Assembly (NCBI RefSeq): GCF_003344765.1 | Contig: NZ_QPMH01000004.1 | Location: forward strand, 1-64,000 | DNA from: Ferruginivarius sediminum | GTDB taxonomy: Bacteria > Pseudomonadota > Alphaproteobacteria > Kiloniellales > Rhodovibrionaceae | DNA: 64,000 bases | Reading direction: 5' to 3' | Shown here: piece by piece, positions 1 to 10,557 of the stretch | Layout: each line of letters starts with the position of its first letter | Numbering within the stretch: position 1 is the stretch's first letter | The notes under the pieces: generated by a model | What the model saw: the letters and a program-made list of their open reading frames with translations, nothing else | Told to the model about the DNA's origin: nothing | The model's database searches: none | Made by a program: the position numbers and the translations under genes

Positions 1-113
1 GTTGACGTTGGCCGGCGTCGTGACGACCGCGCGGATCAGGCCGGAGCCCTGGTCGACGCCGACATGCGCCTTGTAGCCGAAGCGCGCGCCGCCCTTGCCC
101 TGGCGCCTGGCTC
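1..113 (-). pseudogene. IS5-type DDE transposase fragment
   Basis: Read on the minus strand, these bases encode an uninterrupted piece containing KGGARFGYKAHVGVDQ followed by AVVTTPANVN. This is the central region of IS5/IS4-type (DDE_Tnp_1) transposases around the first catalytic aspartate. The open frame hits a TGA just upstream of the ARRQGKGG stretch and no transposase-like sequence continues to the right, so the 5' part of the gene is missing. The other end runs off the window. I read it as a decayed or truncated insertion sequence; an intact copy beyond the left edge with a frameshift here is the alternative. Confidence 0.7.
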
Positions 114-158
114 AGTCACGGCATTCCGGCCCAGGGGGCTACGGGCTCCCGTCCGCCG

Positions 159-188
159 CGAGAGGCCCTGTCATGACAGGGCCTCTCG
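159..188. repeat. 30-bp perfect palindrome
   Basis: The sequence CGAGAGGCCCTG-TCATGA-CAGGGCCTCTCG is its own reverse complement over 30 bases. It lies about 45 bp from the truncated transposase piece and 140 bp before the next gene. It could be a scar from IS terminal inverted repeats brought together by deletion, or a transcription terminator lacking a T-tract. Confidence 0.7.
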
Positions 189-327
189 CACCACACAGCC
201 TGCACCAATTCAAAGACACAAGGGGGAGGGCGCGCCCCACGACCGCCGAAATCCATGCTTGCCTAACACCCTTTGGGCAGCCACACAGGCATAGCGAAAC
301 ACGTTCACGGCCAGCGGGGACCAGATC

Positions 328-1224
328 ATGACGGTTGCGGGACGAGAGGTGATTCTGCTCGACGGCGGCATGGGGCAGGAGTTGCGGCGGCGGAGCTCGA
401 AACCCGCCTCGCCCCTGTGGTCGGCGCAGGTGATGATGGAGGAGCCGCACCTCGTCACCGCCGCGCACCGCGACTACATCGAGGCGGGCGCGAAGGTCAT
501 CATAGTCAATACCTACAGCGTCACGCCGCAGCGCCTGGCCCGTGACGGCAACCCGGAGATGTTCGACGACCTCCAGGCCGCCGCCCTGGCCGCCGCACAC
601 GCCGCGCGGGAGGAGAGCGGACGGGACGACGTGCGAATCGCCGGCTGCCTGCCGCCGCTGGTGGCGAGCTACCGCCCCGACGTGACGCCCGACGACGATA
701 CCTGCCTTGCCAGCTATCGCAGGATTGTGGCCGCGCAGACCGGGGGCGTCGACCTGTTCCTGGGTGAGACGATGTCCTGCATCCGCGAGGCGCGCGCCGC
801 GGCCGTCGCCGCCGCCGAAAGCGGCAAGCCGGTGTGGATATCCTTCACCGTGGACGACGGCGACGGCACGCGGCTGCGCTCGGGTGAATCGCTGGCCGAG
901 GCCGCGCGGGCGGCGGTGGAGGCGGGGGCGCACGCCGTCCTCGTCAACTGCTCCATCCCCGAGGCCGTCACCGCCGCGATACCCGCCCTGGCCGAAGCCG
1001 GCGTCCCCTTCGGCGCCTACGCCAACGGCTTCACCTCCGTCGCCGCCCTGGAACCCGGCGGCACCGTCGACTCCCTCACCGCCCGCACCGACCTCGACCC
1101 CGCCGCCTATGCCGAGCACGCCCTGAAATGGGTCGCGGCGGGCGCCACCATCGTCGGCGGCTGCTGCGAGGTCGGGCCGGCGCATATCGCGGAGTTGGGG
1201 CGGCGGCTAAAGGGGGAGGGGTGA
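328..1224 (+). CDS. Homocysteine S-methyltransferase family protein
   Basis: The 298-aa product is a single-domain homocysteine S-methyltransferase (PF02574 type), a TIM barrel that transfers a methyl group from a donor such as S-methylmethionine to homocysteine via a zinc-bound thiolate. The N-terminal LLDGGMGQEL motif is typical. The zinc ligands are visible as a cysteine in VLVNCSIPEA (about residue 208) and the paired cysteines of GGCCEVGP near the C-terminus. Length matches stand-alone members such as MmuM. The methyl donor cannot be told from sequence, and no permease gene is adjacent. The gene stands alone between the transposase scrap and an AT-rich gene. Confidence 0.85.
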   Translation: MTVAGREVILLDGGMGQELRRRSSKPASPLWSAQVMMEEPHLVTAAHRDYIEAGAKVIIVNTYSVTPQRLARDGNPEMFDDLQAAALAAAHAAREESGRDDVRIAGCLPPLVASYRPDVTPDDDTCLASYRRIVAAQTGGVDLFLGETMSCIREARAAAVAAAESGKPVWISFTVDDGDGTRLRSGESLAEAARAAVEAGAHAVLVNCSIPEAVTAAIPALAEAGVPFGAYANGFTSVAALEPGGTVDSLTARTDLDPAAYAEHALKWVAAGATIVGGCCEVGPAHIAELGRRLKGEG

Positions 1225-1440
1225 AGGTAGTGGTGGTGTGAGGGGATACGACGTCGCTAGCGTATTGAATGGCGGGAAACGTTTGTGGCGAGGAAGTAAA
1301 TGCGATTTAGGCATTGTCGTGTCGGATTCCTATGACACATTCCAACAAGTTGGCAGTACCTGGACTTTGTGCGGTCGGGTGCTGTCAGCACCACCACTAT
1401 ATGTCCGGAAAAATTCTTATCACAATAAAACTGCAAACAA

Positions 1441-2052
1441 CTACTTGAGCATTCTAGCTATAACACGGTATAATAAATAGGTTAAACCAAATGTATTTGG
1501 TTTATCGGAAAGTATTTCAAGTGTAAACTTTAAGGAATTCTCCTCAGATTTGCGAATTTCGCGCACTTTTAATCCGCGCATTCTGTAATCTGGATTAAAT
1601 TCCGTAGGTTTTCCATTTAATAATATTTTTATATTTATATAATCTCCAGGATTCAAAAAATCCGATTTGACAGAGAACGTATAGTTATAATTTTCACAAT
1701 CAACTTCTATCTTATGTAGCGGCACTGATGCATCTGATATTCGAGTGGATAATATGCTTGCGCTACCAAAATATGATACTTTGGCTCCATCAATATCTAT
1801 AGGAACATTCCCAGTGTTCTTTAGCATTATTTGATGTGAATATACTGACTTTATATTTTCACCTCCATATTTTATTTCAAGTTTTCCTCCTATATTTTCT
1901 TTGGGTTCAAGTATACCAGATGGGTGATCGAATATATACGATATTTGTTTGTTTTCTCTATGTGATTTTGTGACGAGATGGGTTCCTATAGCGCCTACAA
2001 TTGCTCCAACAACAGGCCCCCCAATGAAAACAGCAATGTCTATAGTTTCCAT
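1441..2052 (-). CDS. AT-rich orphan protein with N-terminal membrane anchor
   Basis: A 203-aa protein I do not recognise. Residues 5-25 (IAVFIGGPVVGAIVGAIG) form one transmembrane segment, followed by a soluble region rich in beta-prone residues (for example QIMLKNTGNVPIDIDGAKV), suggesting an Ig-like or similar fold. The gene is strikingly AT-rich, with many A/T third positions, against neighbours of very high GC. That is strong evidence of recent acquisition. It sits between a solitary methyltransferase gene and tRNA-Thr. Function unknown. Confidence 0.6.
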   Translation of the reverse strand: METIDIAVFIGGPVVGAIVGAIGTHLVTKSHRENKQISYIFDHPSGILEPKENIGGKLEIKYGGENIKSVYSHQIMLKNTGNVPIDIDGAKVSYFGSASILSTRISDASVPLHKIEVDCENYNYTFSVKSDFLNPGDYINIKILLNGKPTEFNPDYRMRGLKVREIRKSEENSLKFTLEILSDKPNTFGLTYLLYRVIARMLK

Positions 2053-2296
2053 TAATTTTCTTTCTAATGACTATACTTATCTGTGAAACTTTACCACAGC
2101 CAAGTCTTGCTCTGAATTAACGCAGGCAGGTGACAACAAGCCTTCGTTGAGTCACTCAATCCAACATGCTGCCAGAAATGGATAAGGGCTCCAAGTGGCA
2201 GCGGTCTATTCATATGTGTGGGGGGCTAGCGAGAACGTTGCTGCGCATGACGAGGTCTAGTTTGCCCAGCTCGAAAATGAATTTTTGAAAATTAAC

Positions 2297-2371
2297 TGGT
2301 GCCGCAGGGGTGATTTGAACACCCGACCCCACCCTTACCAAGGGTGTGCTCTACCCCTGAGCTACTGCGGC
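2297..2371 (-). tRNA. tRNA-Thr (GGT)
   Basis: On the minus strand the cloverleaf folds fully: acceptor GCCGCAG/CTGCGGC, D-stem GCTC/GAGC, anticodon stem CACCC/GGGTG with loop TTGGTAA (anticodon GGT), T-arm GGGTG-TTCAAAT-CACCC, discriminator A and an encoded CCA end at 2297-2299. Confidence 0.95.
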
Positions 2372-2570
2372 ACCGGGAAAGCGGGCGGAACATGCCACTG
2401 CGGGGCGCGGATGGCAAGTCCGTTGTCCGGCGTATCTTCCAGGAAACGCAATGGATCGCCATGCGGTTTCTTGTCCGGCAGGCTCTATGTGGGATGCGGG
2501 CGGGATGTCGCAAGGTTGCCGTTGTTTCGCCTTGACCCTGCCGTGCGGGCGTCGCAGCTTTCCGCCTGTG

Positions 2571-2771
2571 ATGGCGACGCAGCGGGACGATAACGCAGAG
2601 GGCGGCCGCAAGGCCGGCGCCCCGGCCGATGACCGGCAGGCGCGGCAGGCGCGTGCGCTGCGCGAGAACCTGAGGAAGCGCAAGGCGCAGAAGCGCGGGC
2701 GCAAATCGCGCGCGGATGCCGATGGGACGGGCTGTGCCGACACGGGGGACAGCGATACGGGCGGGCAGTGA
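2571..2771 (+). CDS. Small basic conserved-type protein upstream of dcd
   Basis: A 66-aa, highly charged protein. Its core, QARALRENLRKRKAQKRGR, resembles small alphaproteobacterial proteins I have seen annotated as hypothetical near dcd. The start ATG at 2571 was chosen because the charged helix begins soon after it; upstream in-frame sequence looks non-coding. It precedes dcd by about 200 bp on the same strand. No function can be assigned; a nucleic-acid-binding role is possible from its basicity only. Confidence 0.55.
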   Translation: MATQRDDNAEGGRKAGAPADDRQARQARALRENLRKRKAQKRGRKSRADADGTGCADTGDSDTGGQ

Positions 2772-2978
2772 AGCGGGCCGTTACCGGCACGCGGGAACAA
2801 GTTCTCGCGAATCCGACTTGCCGGCAGCGACTCGCGGGGGCGCGGGGGCTTTCGCATTCCGGCCAGTTCCATTACAAAGCGGCGCTAACTTCACCCTGCC
2901 CGTGGCGCAAGGCACTTTGCGGGATTTGCAGGACGAGTCGAGACGAGTTCGAACGTTGAGCCGGAGCGCGTTGTTACT

Positions 2979-3533
2979 ATGTCCGTGATGCCCGACACCT
3001 GGATTCGCGAGAAGGCCCGCTCCGAGAGGATGATCGAGCCGTTCGTCGAGCAGCAGACGCGCGAGGGGGTGATCTCCTACGGCGTCTCGTCCTATGGCTA
3101 CGACGCGCGGGTCGGCTCGACGTTCCATATCTTCACGAACGTCGACAACGCCATCGTCGACCCCAAGCACTTCTCCGACCAGTCCTTCGTGGTGCGCGAG
3201 GGGGATCACTGCATCATCCCGCCGAACTCCTTCATGCTGGCCAGCACGGTGGAGTATTTCCGCATCCCGCGCGACGTGCTGGTCGTTTGCCTGGGTAAGT
3301 CGACCTACGCGCGCTGCGGCATCATCGTGAACGTGACGCCCCTGGAACCCGAGTGGGAGGGGCACGTGACGCTGGAGTTCTCCAACACGACGCCGCTGCC
3401 GGCCAAGGTCTACGCCAACGAGGGGGTGTGCCAGTTCCTCTTCCTCAAGGGCGAGGGCGAGCCCGAGGTGTCCTACGCGGACCGCAAGGGCAAGTACATG
3501 GGCCAGCGCGGCGTGACGCTGCCGCGGCTGTAG
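2979..3533 (+). CDS. dcd: dCTP deaminase
   Basis: The 184-aa protein is a trimeric dUTPase-fold dCTP deaminase, converting dCTP to dUTP for thymidylate synthesis. The family signatures [10 protein letters not shown] (about 37-46), GKSTYARCG (106-114) and [11 protein letters not shown] (131-141) are all present. E133 is the expected catalytic glutamate. The start [10 protein letters not shown] matches the MSxMPDxWIR start of alphaproteobacterial homologues. It lies 85 bp upstream of murA. Confidence 0.95.
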   Translation: MSVMPDTWIREKARSERMIEPFVEQQTREGVISYGVSSYGYDARVGSTFHIFTNVDNAIVDPKHFSDQSFVVREGDHCIIPPNSFMLASTVEYFRIPRDVLVVCLGKSTYARCGIIVNVTPLEPEWEGHVTLEFSNTTPLPAKVYANEGVCQFLFLKGEGEPEVSYADRKGKYMGQRGVTLPRL

Positions 3534-3566
3534 CGGCATAAAGGGGCGGGGCGCCGCGCGCGGCCC

Positions 3567-3611
3567 CGTCGATGACGCAGGCGTCGATCACGCAGGCGTC
3601 GATGACGCAAG
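3567..3611. repeat. Three tandem 15-bp repeats before murA
   Basis: The unit CGTCGATGACGCAGG occurs three times head to tail at 3567, 3582 and 3597; the second has GATCACG in place of GATGACG and the third ends AAG. The array ends 7 bp before the murA start codon, so it overlaps the translation-initiation region. Confidence 0.8.
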
Positions 3612-3618
3612 GGGACGC

Positions 3619-4905
<1,287 letters not shown>

Positions 4906-4913
4906 GCTGGACG

Positions 4914-5477
4914 ATGGCAAGGCCGGGTAGCGAGCGCCTCAAGCTGCGGGCGAAGGACATGGAGGACTTCCAGGTCCTCTCGGCGGTGTTGCAGGACGCG
5001 CTGGTGCCTGTCAGCGACATGGCCCAGCTTCCGCGCGAGAAGCGCTTCGTCATGGTGGCCAACCGCTTTCGCTGGGAGGCGCGGGCGCCGCTGGGCGACC
5101 TGCCCGACGAGGTCCGCGCCGAGCCGCCGGAGCGTGACGGCGACGCCCGCTTCGAGGACGCGCCGCTTTACGAGCGGGTGCATTGCGGCATCACCTTCGA
5201 TCGCGTGAAGGCCGTGCAGTACCGCGGCTTCCGCAAGGCGAACACCGACCGCATCCTGAACATGCTGGCCCTCGTCCCCGACCGCGAGGGCATCACCCTG
5301 GAATTCTCGCACGAGGCGGCGGTGAGGTTGCAGGGCCGGCGCATCGTCTGCCATCTGGAGGACCTGGGCGAGCCCTGGCCGACGCACTGGCGGCCCAGCC
5401 ACGACACCTCCGGGGCGGACGACGACGCCGGCGTGGCCATCACCGACGAGACGAAGAACGAAAGCAGCGATCCGTGA
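4914..5477 (+). CDS. DUF2948 family protein
   Basis: A 187-aa protein matching the DUF2948 family by pattern and position between murA and hisG. Recognisable stretches are [20 protein letters not shown] near the N-terminus and the [20 protein letters not shown] region near the C-terminus. The C-terminal ~25 residues are acidic and probably disordered. Its TGA overlaps the GTG of hisG (GTGA), implying translational coupling. The family has no established biochemical function. Confidence 0.85.
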   Translation: MARPGSERLKLRAKDMEDFQVLSAVLQDALVPVSDMAQLPREKRFVMVANRFRWEARAPLGDLPDEVRAEPPERDGDARFEDAPLYERVHCGITFDRVKAVQYRGFRKANTDRILNMLALVPDREGITLEFSHEAAVRLQGRRIVCHLEDLGEPWPTHWRPSHDTSGADDDAGVAITDETKNESSDP

Positions 5478-6136
5478 GCGCGAACGAAACCCTGGTCCTT
5501 GCCCTGCCGAAGGGGCGCATCCTCGACGAACTCGAACCGGTCCTGGCGAAGGCGGATATTCAGCCGGAGGCCGCCTTCCACGACAGCCGCTCGCGCCAGC
5601 TTCGCTTCGCCACCAACCATCCGGGCCTCGACATCATCCGGGTGCGCAGCTTCGACGTCGCCACCTTCGTCGCCTTCGGCGCGGCGCACCTGGGCGTGGC
5701 CGGCAACGACGTCATCATGGAGTTCGACTATCCCGAGCTTTACGCGCCGGTGGACCTCGACATCGGCCACTGCCGGCTGGCGGTGGCGGAGCCGAAGGCG
5801 CTGGTGAAGGACGACGACCCCTCGCGCTGGAGCCATATCCGGGTGGCGACCAAGTATCCCGGCATCACCCGCCGCCACTTCGCCGCGCGCGGCGTGCAGG
5901 CGGAGTGCATCAAGCTGAACGGCGCGATGGAGCTGGCGCCCAAGCTGGGGCTGTGCCGGCGCATCGTGGACCTGGTGTCCAGTGGCAAGACGCTGGCCGC
6001 CAACGACCTTGTCGAGGTGGACCACATCGCCGATATCTCCTCTCGCCTGATCGTCAACCGGGCGGCCTTCAAAACCCGCCCGCGCGAGGTCGGCGACTGG
6101 ATCGAGCGATTCCGGGAGGCCGGCGATGCCGTATGA
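5474..6136 (+). CDS. hisG: ATP phosphoribosyltransferase, short form
   Basis: A 220-aa product catalysing the first step of histidine synthesis, ATP plus PRPP to phosphoribosyl-ATP. The N-terminal [11 protein letters not shown] and the later [13 protein letters not shown] loop are HisG signatures. At 220 aa it lacks the C-terminal ACT-like regulatory domain of the long form, and short HisG normally needs the HisRS-like partner HisZ, which is not in this window. The GTG start at 5474 gives the GTGA overlap with the upstream stop and puts the LALPKGR motif close to the N-terminus. hisD overlaps its 3' end by 11 bp. Confidence 0.93.
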   Translation: MSANETLVLALPKGRILDELEPVLAKADIQPEAAFHDSRSRQLRFATNHPGLDIIRVRSFDVATFVAFGAAHLGVAGNDVIMEFDYPELYAPVDLDIGHCRLAVAEPKALVKDDDPSRWSHIRVATKYPGITRRHFAARGVQAECIKLNGAMELAPKLGLCRRIVDLVSSGKTLAANDLVEVDHIADISSRLIVNRAAFKTRPREVGDWIERFREAGDAV

Positions 6137-7430
6137 TCTGGATGCCCGTGAGGACGGCTTCGAGGAACGCTTCCGCGACTTCCTGAATGTCCGCCGGGAT
6201 AGCGGCGCGGACGTGGACGGACGCGTGGCGGAAATCCTGAAGGACGTCTACCACCGTGGCGATTCGGCTGTCCTGGAATATACCGAGCTGCTGGACAGGC
6301 ACCGCCTGACGCCCAAGGGCATGCGCGTCACCGGCGAGGAGCTGCGCGGCGCGGTGGAGCGCTGCGATCCCGACACCGTCGCCGCGCTGCAGACCGCGCG
6401 CGAGCGGATCGAGGCGTTTCACGCCCTGCAGAAGCCGGAAGACCTGGATTACCGGGACGCCCAGGGCGTGCGCATGGGCCACCGCTGGACGCCGATCAAG
6501 GCGGCGGGGCTGTACGTGCCCGGTGGGACGGCGGCCTATCCCTCCTCGGTGCTGATGAACGCGGTGCCGGCCAAGGTCGCCGGCGTCGAGCGCGTGGTCA
6601 TGGTGGTGCCGGCGCCGGATGGCAAGTTGAACCCGCTGGTCCTGGCCGCCGCCGACGTCGCCGGCATCGACGAGGTTTACCGCATCGGCGGTGCGCAGGC
6701 GGTGGGCGCGCTGGCCTACGGCACGGAGACTATCGCGCCGGTGGACAAGATCGTCGGCCCCGGCAACGCCTATGTCGCCAGCGCCAAGCGCCAGGTCTTC
6801 GGCACCGTCGGCATCGACATGATCGCCGGCCCGTCGGAGGTACTGGTGGTGGCCGACGGCCGGAACGACCCGGCCATTATCGCCGCCGACCTGCTGGCGC
6901 AGAGCGAGCACGACGCCAACGCGCAGGCGATCCTGATCACCGACGACGGCGACTTCGCCGTGGCGGTCCAGCGCGCCGTGGACAGCCATTTACAGCGCCT
7001 GCCGCGCAGCGAGATCGCCGGGCGGAGCTGGGCACAGTACGGCGCGGTGATCCGCGTCGCCAGCCTGGACGACGCGCCGGCCCTGGTGGACCGCGTGGCG
7101 CCGGAGCACCTGGAGCTGGCGGTGGCCGAGCCGGACGCGCTGATGGCTCGCATCTCTCATGCCGGCGCGATCTTCCTGGGCCGCACTACGCCGGAGGTGA
7201 TTGGCGACTACGTGGGCGGCCCCAACCATGTCCTGCCGACGGGGCGCAGCGCGCGGTTCTCTTCGGGCCTGTCGGTGCTGGACTTCATGAAGCGTTCGAC
7301 CTTCCTGGACTGCCCGCCGGAGGGCCTGCGGGCCATCGGGCCGGCGGCGGTAACCCTCGCCGAGGCGGAAGGACTGGACGCGCACGCGCTTTCCGTCGCC
7401 CTGCGCCTGTCCGGCGGGGGCGGGGAATAG
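6126..7430 (+). CDS. hisD: Histidinol dehydrogenase
   Basis: The 434-aa zinc enzyme oxidises L-histidinol to L-histidine in two NAD-dependent steps. [16 protein letters not shown] and the [12 protein letters not shown] segment with zinc-ligand Gln and His are present. So are [10 protein letters not shown] and, near the C-terminus, [11 protein letters not shown] carrying the last ligand histidine. Length is standard. It is translationally coupled to hisG by an 11-bp overlap. Confidence 0.96.
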   Translation: MPYDLDAREDGFEERFRDFLNVRRDSGADVDGRVAEILKDVYHRGDSAVLEYTELLDRHRLTPKGMRVTGEELRGAVERCDPDTVAALQTARERIEAFHALQKPEDLDYRDAQGVRMGHRWTPIKAAGLYVPGGTAAYPSSVLMNAVPAKVAGVERVVMVVPAPDGKLNPLVLAAADVAGIDEVYRIGGAQAVGALAYGTETIAPVDKIVGPGNAYVASAKRQVFGTVGIDMIAGPSEVLVVADGRNDPAIIAADLLAQSEHDANAQAILITDDGDFAVAVQRAVDSHLQRLPRSEIAGRSWAQYGAVIRVASLDDAPALVDRVAPEHLELAVAEPDALMARISHAGAIFLGRTTPEVIGDYVGGPNHVLPTGRSARFSSGLSVLDFMKRSTFLDCPPEGLRAIGPAAVTLAEAEGLDAHALSVALRLSGGGGE

Positions 7431-7455
7431 CCGGCGGCAAGCGGGGTAGGCGGCG

Positions 7456-7956
7456 GTGGCGGAGCAGTCGAGCGACCAGGGCGCCGCGGGGCGCGGCCGC
7501 ATCGTCAACATCACCCTCGACGAGAAAACCGTGGTCAGGCGCAGCCCGGATGTGGAGCACGAGCGCGCGGTGGCGATCTACGACCTGTTGGAGGAGAACA
7601 CCTTCGAGCCGGTCGGCGATTTCCAGGGGCCGTTCAGCGTGCATCTACGCGTGGAGGAAAACCGGCTTGTGCTGGAGATCCGCGACGAACAGGACGCGCC
7701 GCTCAACTCCGTCAACATTCCGCTGTCGCCTTTCCGCCGTCTCATCAAGGACTACTTTACGGTCTGCGAAAGCTATTTCGAAGCCATCAAGACCGCCAGC
7801 CCGTCGCGGATCGAAGCGATCGACATGGGGCGGCGCGGCCTGCACAACGAAGGCTCGGAGCTGTTGAAGGACCGGTTGGCGAACAAGGTGGAGATCGACT
7901 TCGACACCGCGCGCCGACTGTTCACGCTGATATGCGTCCTCCACATCCGAGCGTGA
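7456..7956 (+). CDS. UPF0262 family protein
   Basis: A 166-aa protein of the UPF0262 family, recognisable from RIVNITLDEKTVVRRSPDVE near the start, the DFQGPFSVHLRVEE core and the C-terminal DTARRLFTLICVLHIR. The GTG start at 7456 is the only reasonable start before the conserved RIVNITLD block. It follows hisD by 25 bp and overlaps possible upstream starts of the phosphatase gene. Molecular function is unknown; the hisD-UPF0262-phosphatase-infA order is typical of Rhodospirillales. Confidence 0.85.
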   Translation: MAEQSSDQGAAGRGRIVNITLDEKTVVRRSPDVEHERAVAIYDLLEENTFEPVGDFQGPFSVHLRVEENRLVLEIRDEQDAPLNSVNIPLSPFRRLIKDYFTVCESYFEAIKTASPSRIEAIDMGRRGLHNEGSELLKDRLANKVEIDFDTARRLFTLICVLHIRA

Positions 7957-7970
7957 AGCCAGACGCCGCG

Positions 7971-8414
7971 ATGCCCGACCTTCCGGAAGCTATCCTGTTC
8001 TGTTGCACCCACAACTCGGTGCGCTCGGCGATTGCCGAGGGGCTGATGAAGCATCTGCTCGGCCACCGGGTCTATGTGGATTCGGTCGGCGTCCATCCGG
8101 GCCAGATCGATCCCTTCGCCGTCGCCGTGATGGAGGAGATGGGCATTGATCTCTCGCGGCATCGGGCGAAGACTTTCGACGACTTGGAGGATACCTTTTA
8201 CGACCTCATCGTCTCGCTTTCGCCGGAGGCGCAGCACCGGGCGGTGGAGATGACGCGGACGATGGCCTGCGACGTCGAGTTCTGGCCGACGTTGGACCCG
8301 ACTCATATAGAGGGTACGCGCGAAATGCGCCTCGATGCCTATCGGCAGGTTCGCGACAGCATATTGAAGCGCTTGAAAGAGCGCTTCCCGCTCGACTTGA
8401 AACCCGCACCCTAG
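7971..8414 (+). CDS. Low molecular weight phosphatase / arsenate reductase-like protein
   Basis: The 147-aa product has the low-MW phosphatase P-loop CX5R(S) at C12-THNSV-R18-S, in FCCTHNSVRS. The general-acid aspartate is probably in the DPTHIEG segment near residue 103. This fold includes tyrosine phosphatases and ArsC-type arsenate reductases; sequence alone does not decide between them. The ATG at 7971 puts the P-loop at the usual distance from the N-terminus; an in-frame ATG at 7932 would add 13 residues and overlap the UPF0262 gene. Confidence 0.8.
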   Translation: MPDLPEAILFCCTHNSVRSAIAEGLMKHLLGHRVYVDSVGVHPGQIDPFAVAVMEEMGIDLSRHRAKTFDDLEDTFYDLIVSLSPEAQHRAVEMTRTMACDVEFWPTLDPTHIEGTREMRLDAYRQVRDSILKRLKERFPLDLKPAP

Positions 8415-8558
8415 GCAAGACATCTATTTGGGTGAAGGCCGAACGCATCATTTGTTCCTGTTCCAGGGTTCGATTATTATCCGCCCGCCGCGCCGCGGCG
8501 GCCCGGCAACGGCGGCCGCGCGCGGCAAAGCTTATCAGGAGGGACGCGCGAGAGGCGT

Positions 8559-8777
8559 ATGTCGAAAGAAGATCTGATCGAGTTCCAGGGCACGGTGACG
8601 GAGCTTCTGCCCAACGCCATGTTCCGGGTCGCGCTGGACAACGGGCATGAAGTGCTGGCTCATACCTCGGGCAAGATGCGCAAGAACCGTATTCGCGTCT
8701 TGGCCGGCGACCGCGTGAATGTCGAGATGACGCCCTACGATCTCACCAAGGGCCGCATCACATTCCGTTACAAGTAA
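8559..8777 (+). CDS. infA: Translation initiation factor IF-1
   Basis: A 72-aa OB-fold protein of canonical length and sequence: [19 protein letters not shown] at the start, [20 protein letters not shown] in the middle and [12 protein letters not shown] at the end. It binds the 30S A site during initiation. It is preceded by an AGGAGGG ribosome-binding sequence and a 140-bp gap after the phosphatase gene, where a promoter is likely. Confidence 0.98.
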   Translation: MSKEDLIEFQGTVTELLPNAMFRVALDNGHEVLAHTSGKMRKNRIRVLAGDRVNVEMTPYDLTKGRITFRYK

Positions 8778-8790
8778 GCGGGGCCGCCGC

Positions 8791-9396
8791 TTGACGACGA
8801 CGGTCCGCGAAGACGGCAGAGGGGCGGGGTGCCTTGTCCTGGCCTCGGCCTCGCCGCGTCGCCGCGATCTGTTGCGCCAGGTGGGGGTCGAGCCGGACGC
8901 AGTCGATCCCGCCGACGTCGACGAGACTCCGCGAAAACAGGAACTCCCCGCATCCTACGCACGGCGCCTGGCGCGCGCCAAGGCACGGGCCGTCGCGCCG
9001 CGCCATCCGGGCTGTTTCATCCTGGCGGCGGATACCGTCGTGGCCGCCGGCCGGCGCACCCTGCCGAAGCCACCGGATGCGGAAACCGCCAGGCAGTGCC
9101 TGGAACTGCTCTCCGGCGGCCGCCACCGGGTCTATGGCGGGGTCTGCATTCTGGCCCCGGATGGGCGCATGGCCGAACGCGTGGTCGTCACCCAGGTCAA
9201 GATGAAGCGGTTGCACGCCGACGAGATCCAGCGCTACCTCGACAGTGGCGACTGGCACGACAAGGCCGGCGGCTATGCGATCCAGGGCCGCGCCGCCGCG
9301 TTCATTCCCTGGATCAACGGCTCCTATGCCAATGTCGTGGGCCTTCCGGTGGTGGAAACGCTAAACCTGCTGGAAGGTTTGGGATACGACCCATGA
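8791..9396 (+). CDS. maf: Maf-type nucleotide pyrophosphatase
   Basis: A 201-aa Maf/Ham1-superfamily house-cleaning pyrophosphatase that hydrolyses non-canonical or excess NTPs such as dTTP/UTP. The N-terminal LASASPRRRDLL, the AADTVV segment with its metal-binding aspartate, and KAGGYAIQGRAA are all typical. The start is a TTG 13 bp after infA; the conserved ASASPRR block starts about residue 18, so a shorter start would also fit. Its stop overlaps the next ATG (ATGA). The exact substrate class is not fixed by these motifs. Confidence 0.9.
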   Translation: MTTTVREDGRGAGCLVLASASPRRRDLLRQVGVEPDAVDPADVDETPRKQELPASYARRLARAKARAVAPRHPGCFILAADTVVAAGRRTLPKPPDAETARQCLELLSGGRHRVYGGVCILAPDGRMAERVVVTQVKMKRLHADEIQRYLDSGDWHDKAGGYAIQGRAAAFIPWINGSYANVVGLPVVETLNLLEGLGYDP

Positions 9397-10550
9397 GCGC
9401 CCGCGCGCTGGTCGAGGCGCGGCCCGGCGAGACACGCGCGGCGGTGCTGGACACCGATGGCGCGCTGCTGGACGTCCTAGTGCTGCGTGATGACACGCCG
9501 GAGGTGGTTGGCGGCCAGTATCTGGGCCGGGTCACGGCGTTCGATCCCGGCTTGCAGGCGGCGTTCGTGGATATCGGGCTGGCGCGGCCGGCCTTGCTGC
9601 CCAAGCGCGCCGCGAAGGGGCGCCTGAACCAGGGCGATTCCGTCGTCGTCGAGGTGGTTCGCGCCCCGGCCCCGGACAAGGGCGCCAAGGTCACGGCCCG
9701 GATTGCCGAGCCGCCCCCGGCCGAGGGTGCGCCGCCGCGCCTGCTGCGCGCCGCCGATCCGCTGGCGGAGCTGCTGGAACGGCACGATCCGGCGGAGATC
9801 GTGGTGGACGGTATCGAGGTGCGGGGCCGCTTGCAGAGGCGGTTGCCCGGCTTGGCGGATCGCATTTCCGGGTACGCCGGGGCGGTTCCGCTTTTCGCGG
9901 CCGAGGGGCTCGATGCGGAGCTGGATGCGCTTCTCGACCCTGAGGTTCCGCTGCCTGGCGGCGGCCTGCTGCGGATCGAGCCGGTCAGGACGCTGACGGC
10001 CATCGACGTCGATGCCGGCGCGCGGGAAGCGCGGGGCGGGGCGGGGCGCATGGCACTCGATCTCGACATGGCGGCGGCGACCGAGATCGCCCGGCAAATA
10101 GGATTGCGCGCGCTCTCGGGCCTGATCGTCATCGACTTCCTGGAGCTTGCGGAGAAGTCTGCCCGGCAGCAAGTGACGGACGCCCTGAAAGCGGCGCTGC
10201 CCGATGCCGATGTGGGGTCTATGCGCGCGTCGGGGCTGGTGGAAATGAGTCGCCGGCGCGGGCGGATTCCCTTGCACGAGTTGCTGGCGGAACCTTGCGG
10301 GCGCGGCGGCGGTGGTTATGTAAAAACGGCGATGACGGTGGCGTTCGAACTGCTGCGCGATGTCTGCCGCGAGGCGGCGGCAAATCCGGGCCGGGCGGTC
10401 TCGGTGGTGGCGGCGCCTTCGGTCGTGGCGGCGCTGGAGGGCGCGGCATCTGAGGCACGCGCGGCCGCGGAACGCACGCTTGGCCGGCCGTTCGCCTGCC
10501 GGGCGGACCCGGCCCGGCCGCGCGAGAGCTATGAGATTCTGCTGGGATGA
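9393..10550 (+). CDS. Short RNase E/G family endoribonuclease
   Basis: A 385-aa RNase E/G-type protein. After a degenerate S1-like N-terminal region (GQYLGRVTAFDPGLQAAFVD, about 36-55), the catalytic core shows the metal-binding aspartates in TAIDVDAGA and VIDFLEL. The C-terminal QVTDALKAAL segment also fits the family. It is much shorter than E. coli RNase E and lacks an obvious zinc-link CPxCxG motif or degradosome scaffold, as in the short alphaproteobacterial paralogues between maf and yacG. The ATGA overlap with maf fixes the start. Probably a cytoplasmic RNA-processing enzyme, not the main RNase E. Confidence 0.85.
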   Translation: MSARALVEARPGETRAAVLDTDGALLDVLVLRDDTPEVVGGQYLGRVTAFDPGLQAAFVDIGLARPALLPKRAAKGRLNQGDSVVVEVVRAPAPDKGAKVTARIAEPPPAEGAPPRLLRAADPLAELLERHDPAEIVVDGIEVRGRLQRRLPGLADRISGYAGAVPLFAAEGLDAELDALLDPEVPLPGGGLLRIEPVRTLTAIDVDAGAREARGGAGRMALDLDMAAATEIARQIGLRALSGLIVIDFLELAEKSARQQVTDALKAALPDADVGSMRASGLVEMSRRRGRIPLHELLAEPCGRGGGGYVKTAMTVAFELLRDVCREAAANPGRAVSVVAAPSVVAALEGAASEARAAAERTLGRPFACRADPARPRESYEILLG

Positions 10551-10557
10551 TTTGGTC

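Noticed and set aside
139..1185. Long minus-strand open frame opposite the methyltransferase gene
   Set aside because: It is a composition effect of GC-rich codons; the plus-strand protein has clear family motifs and the antisense one has none.
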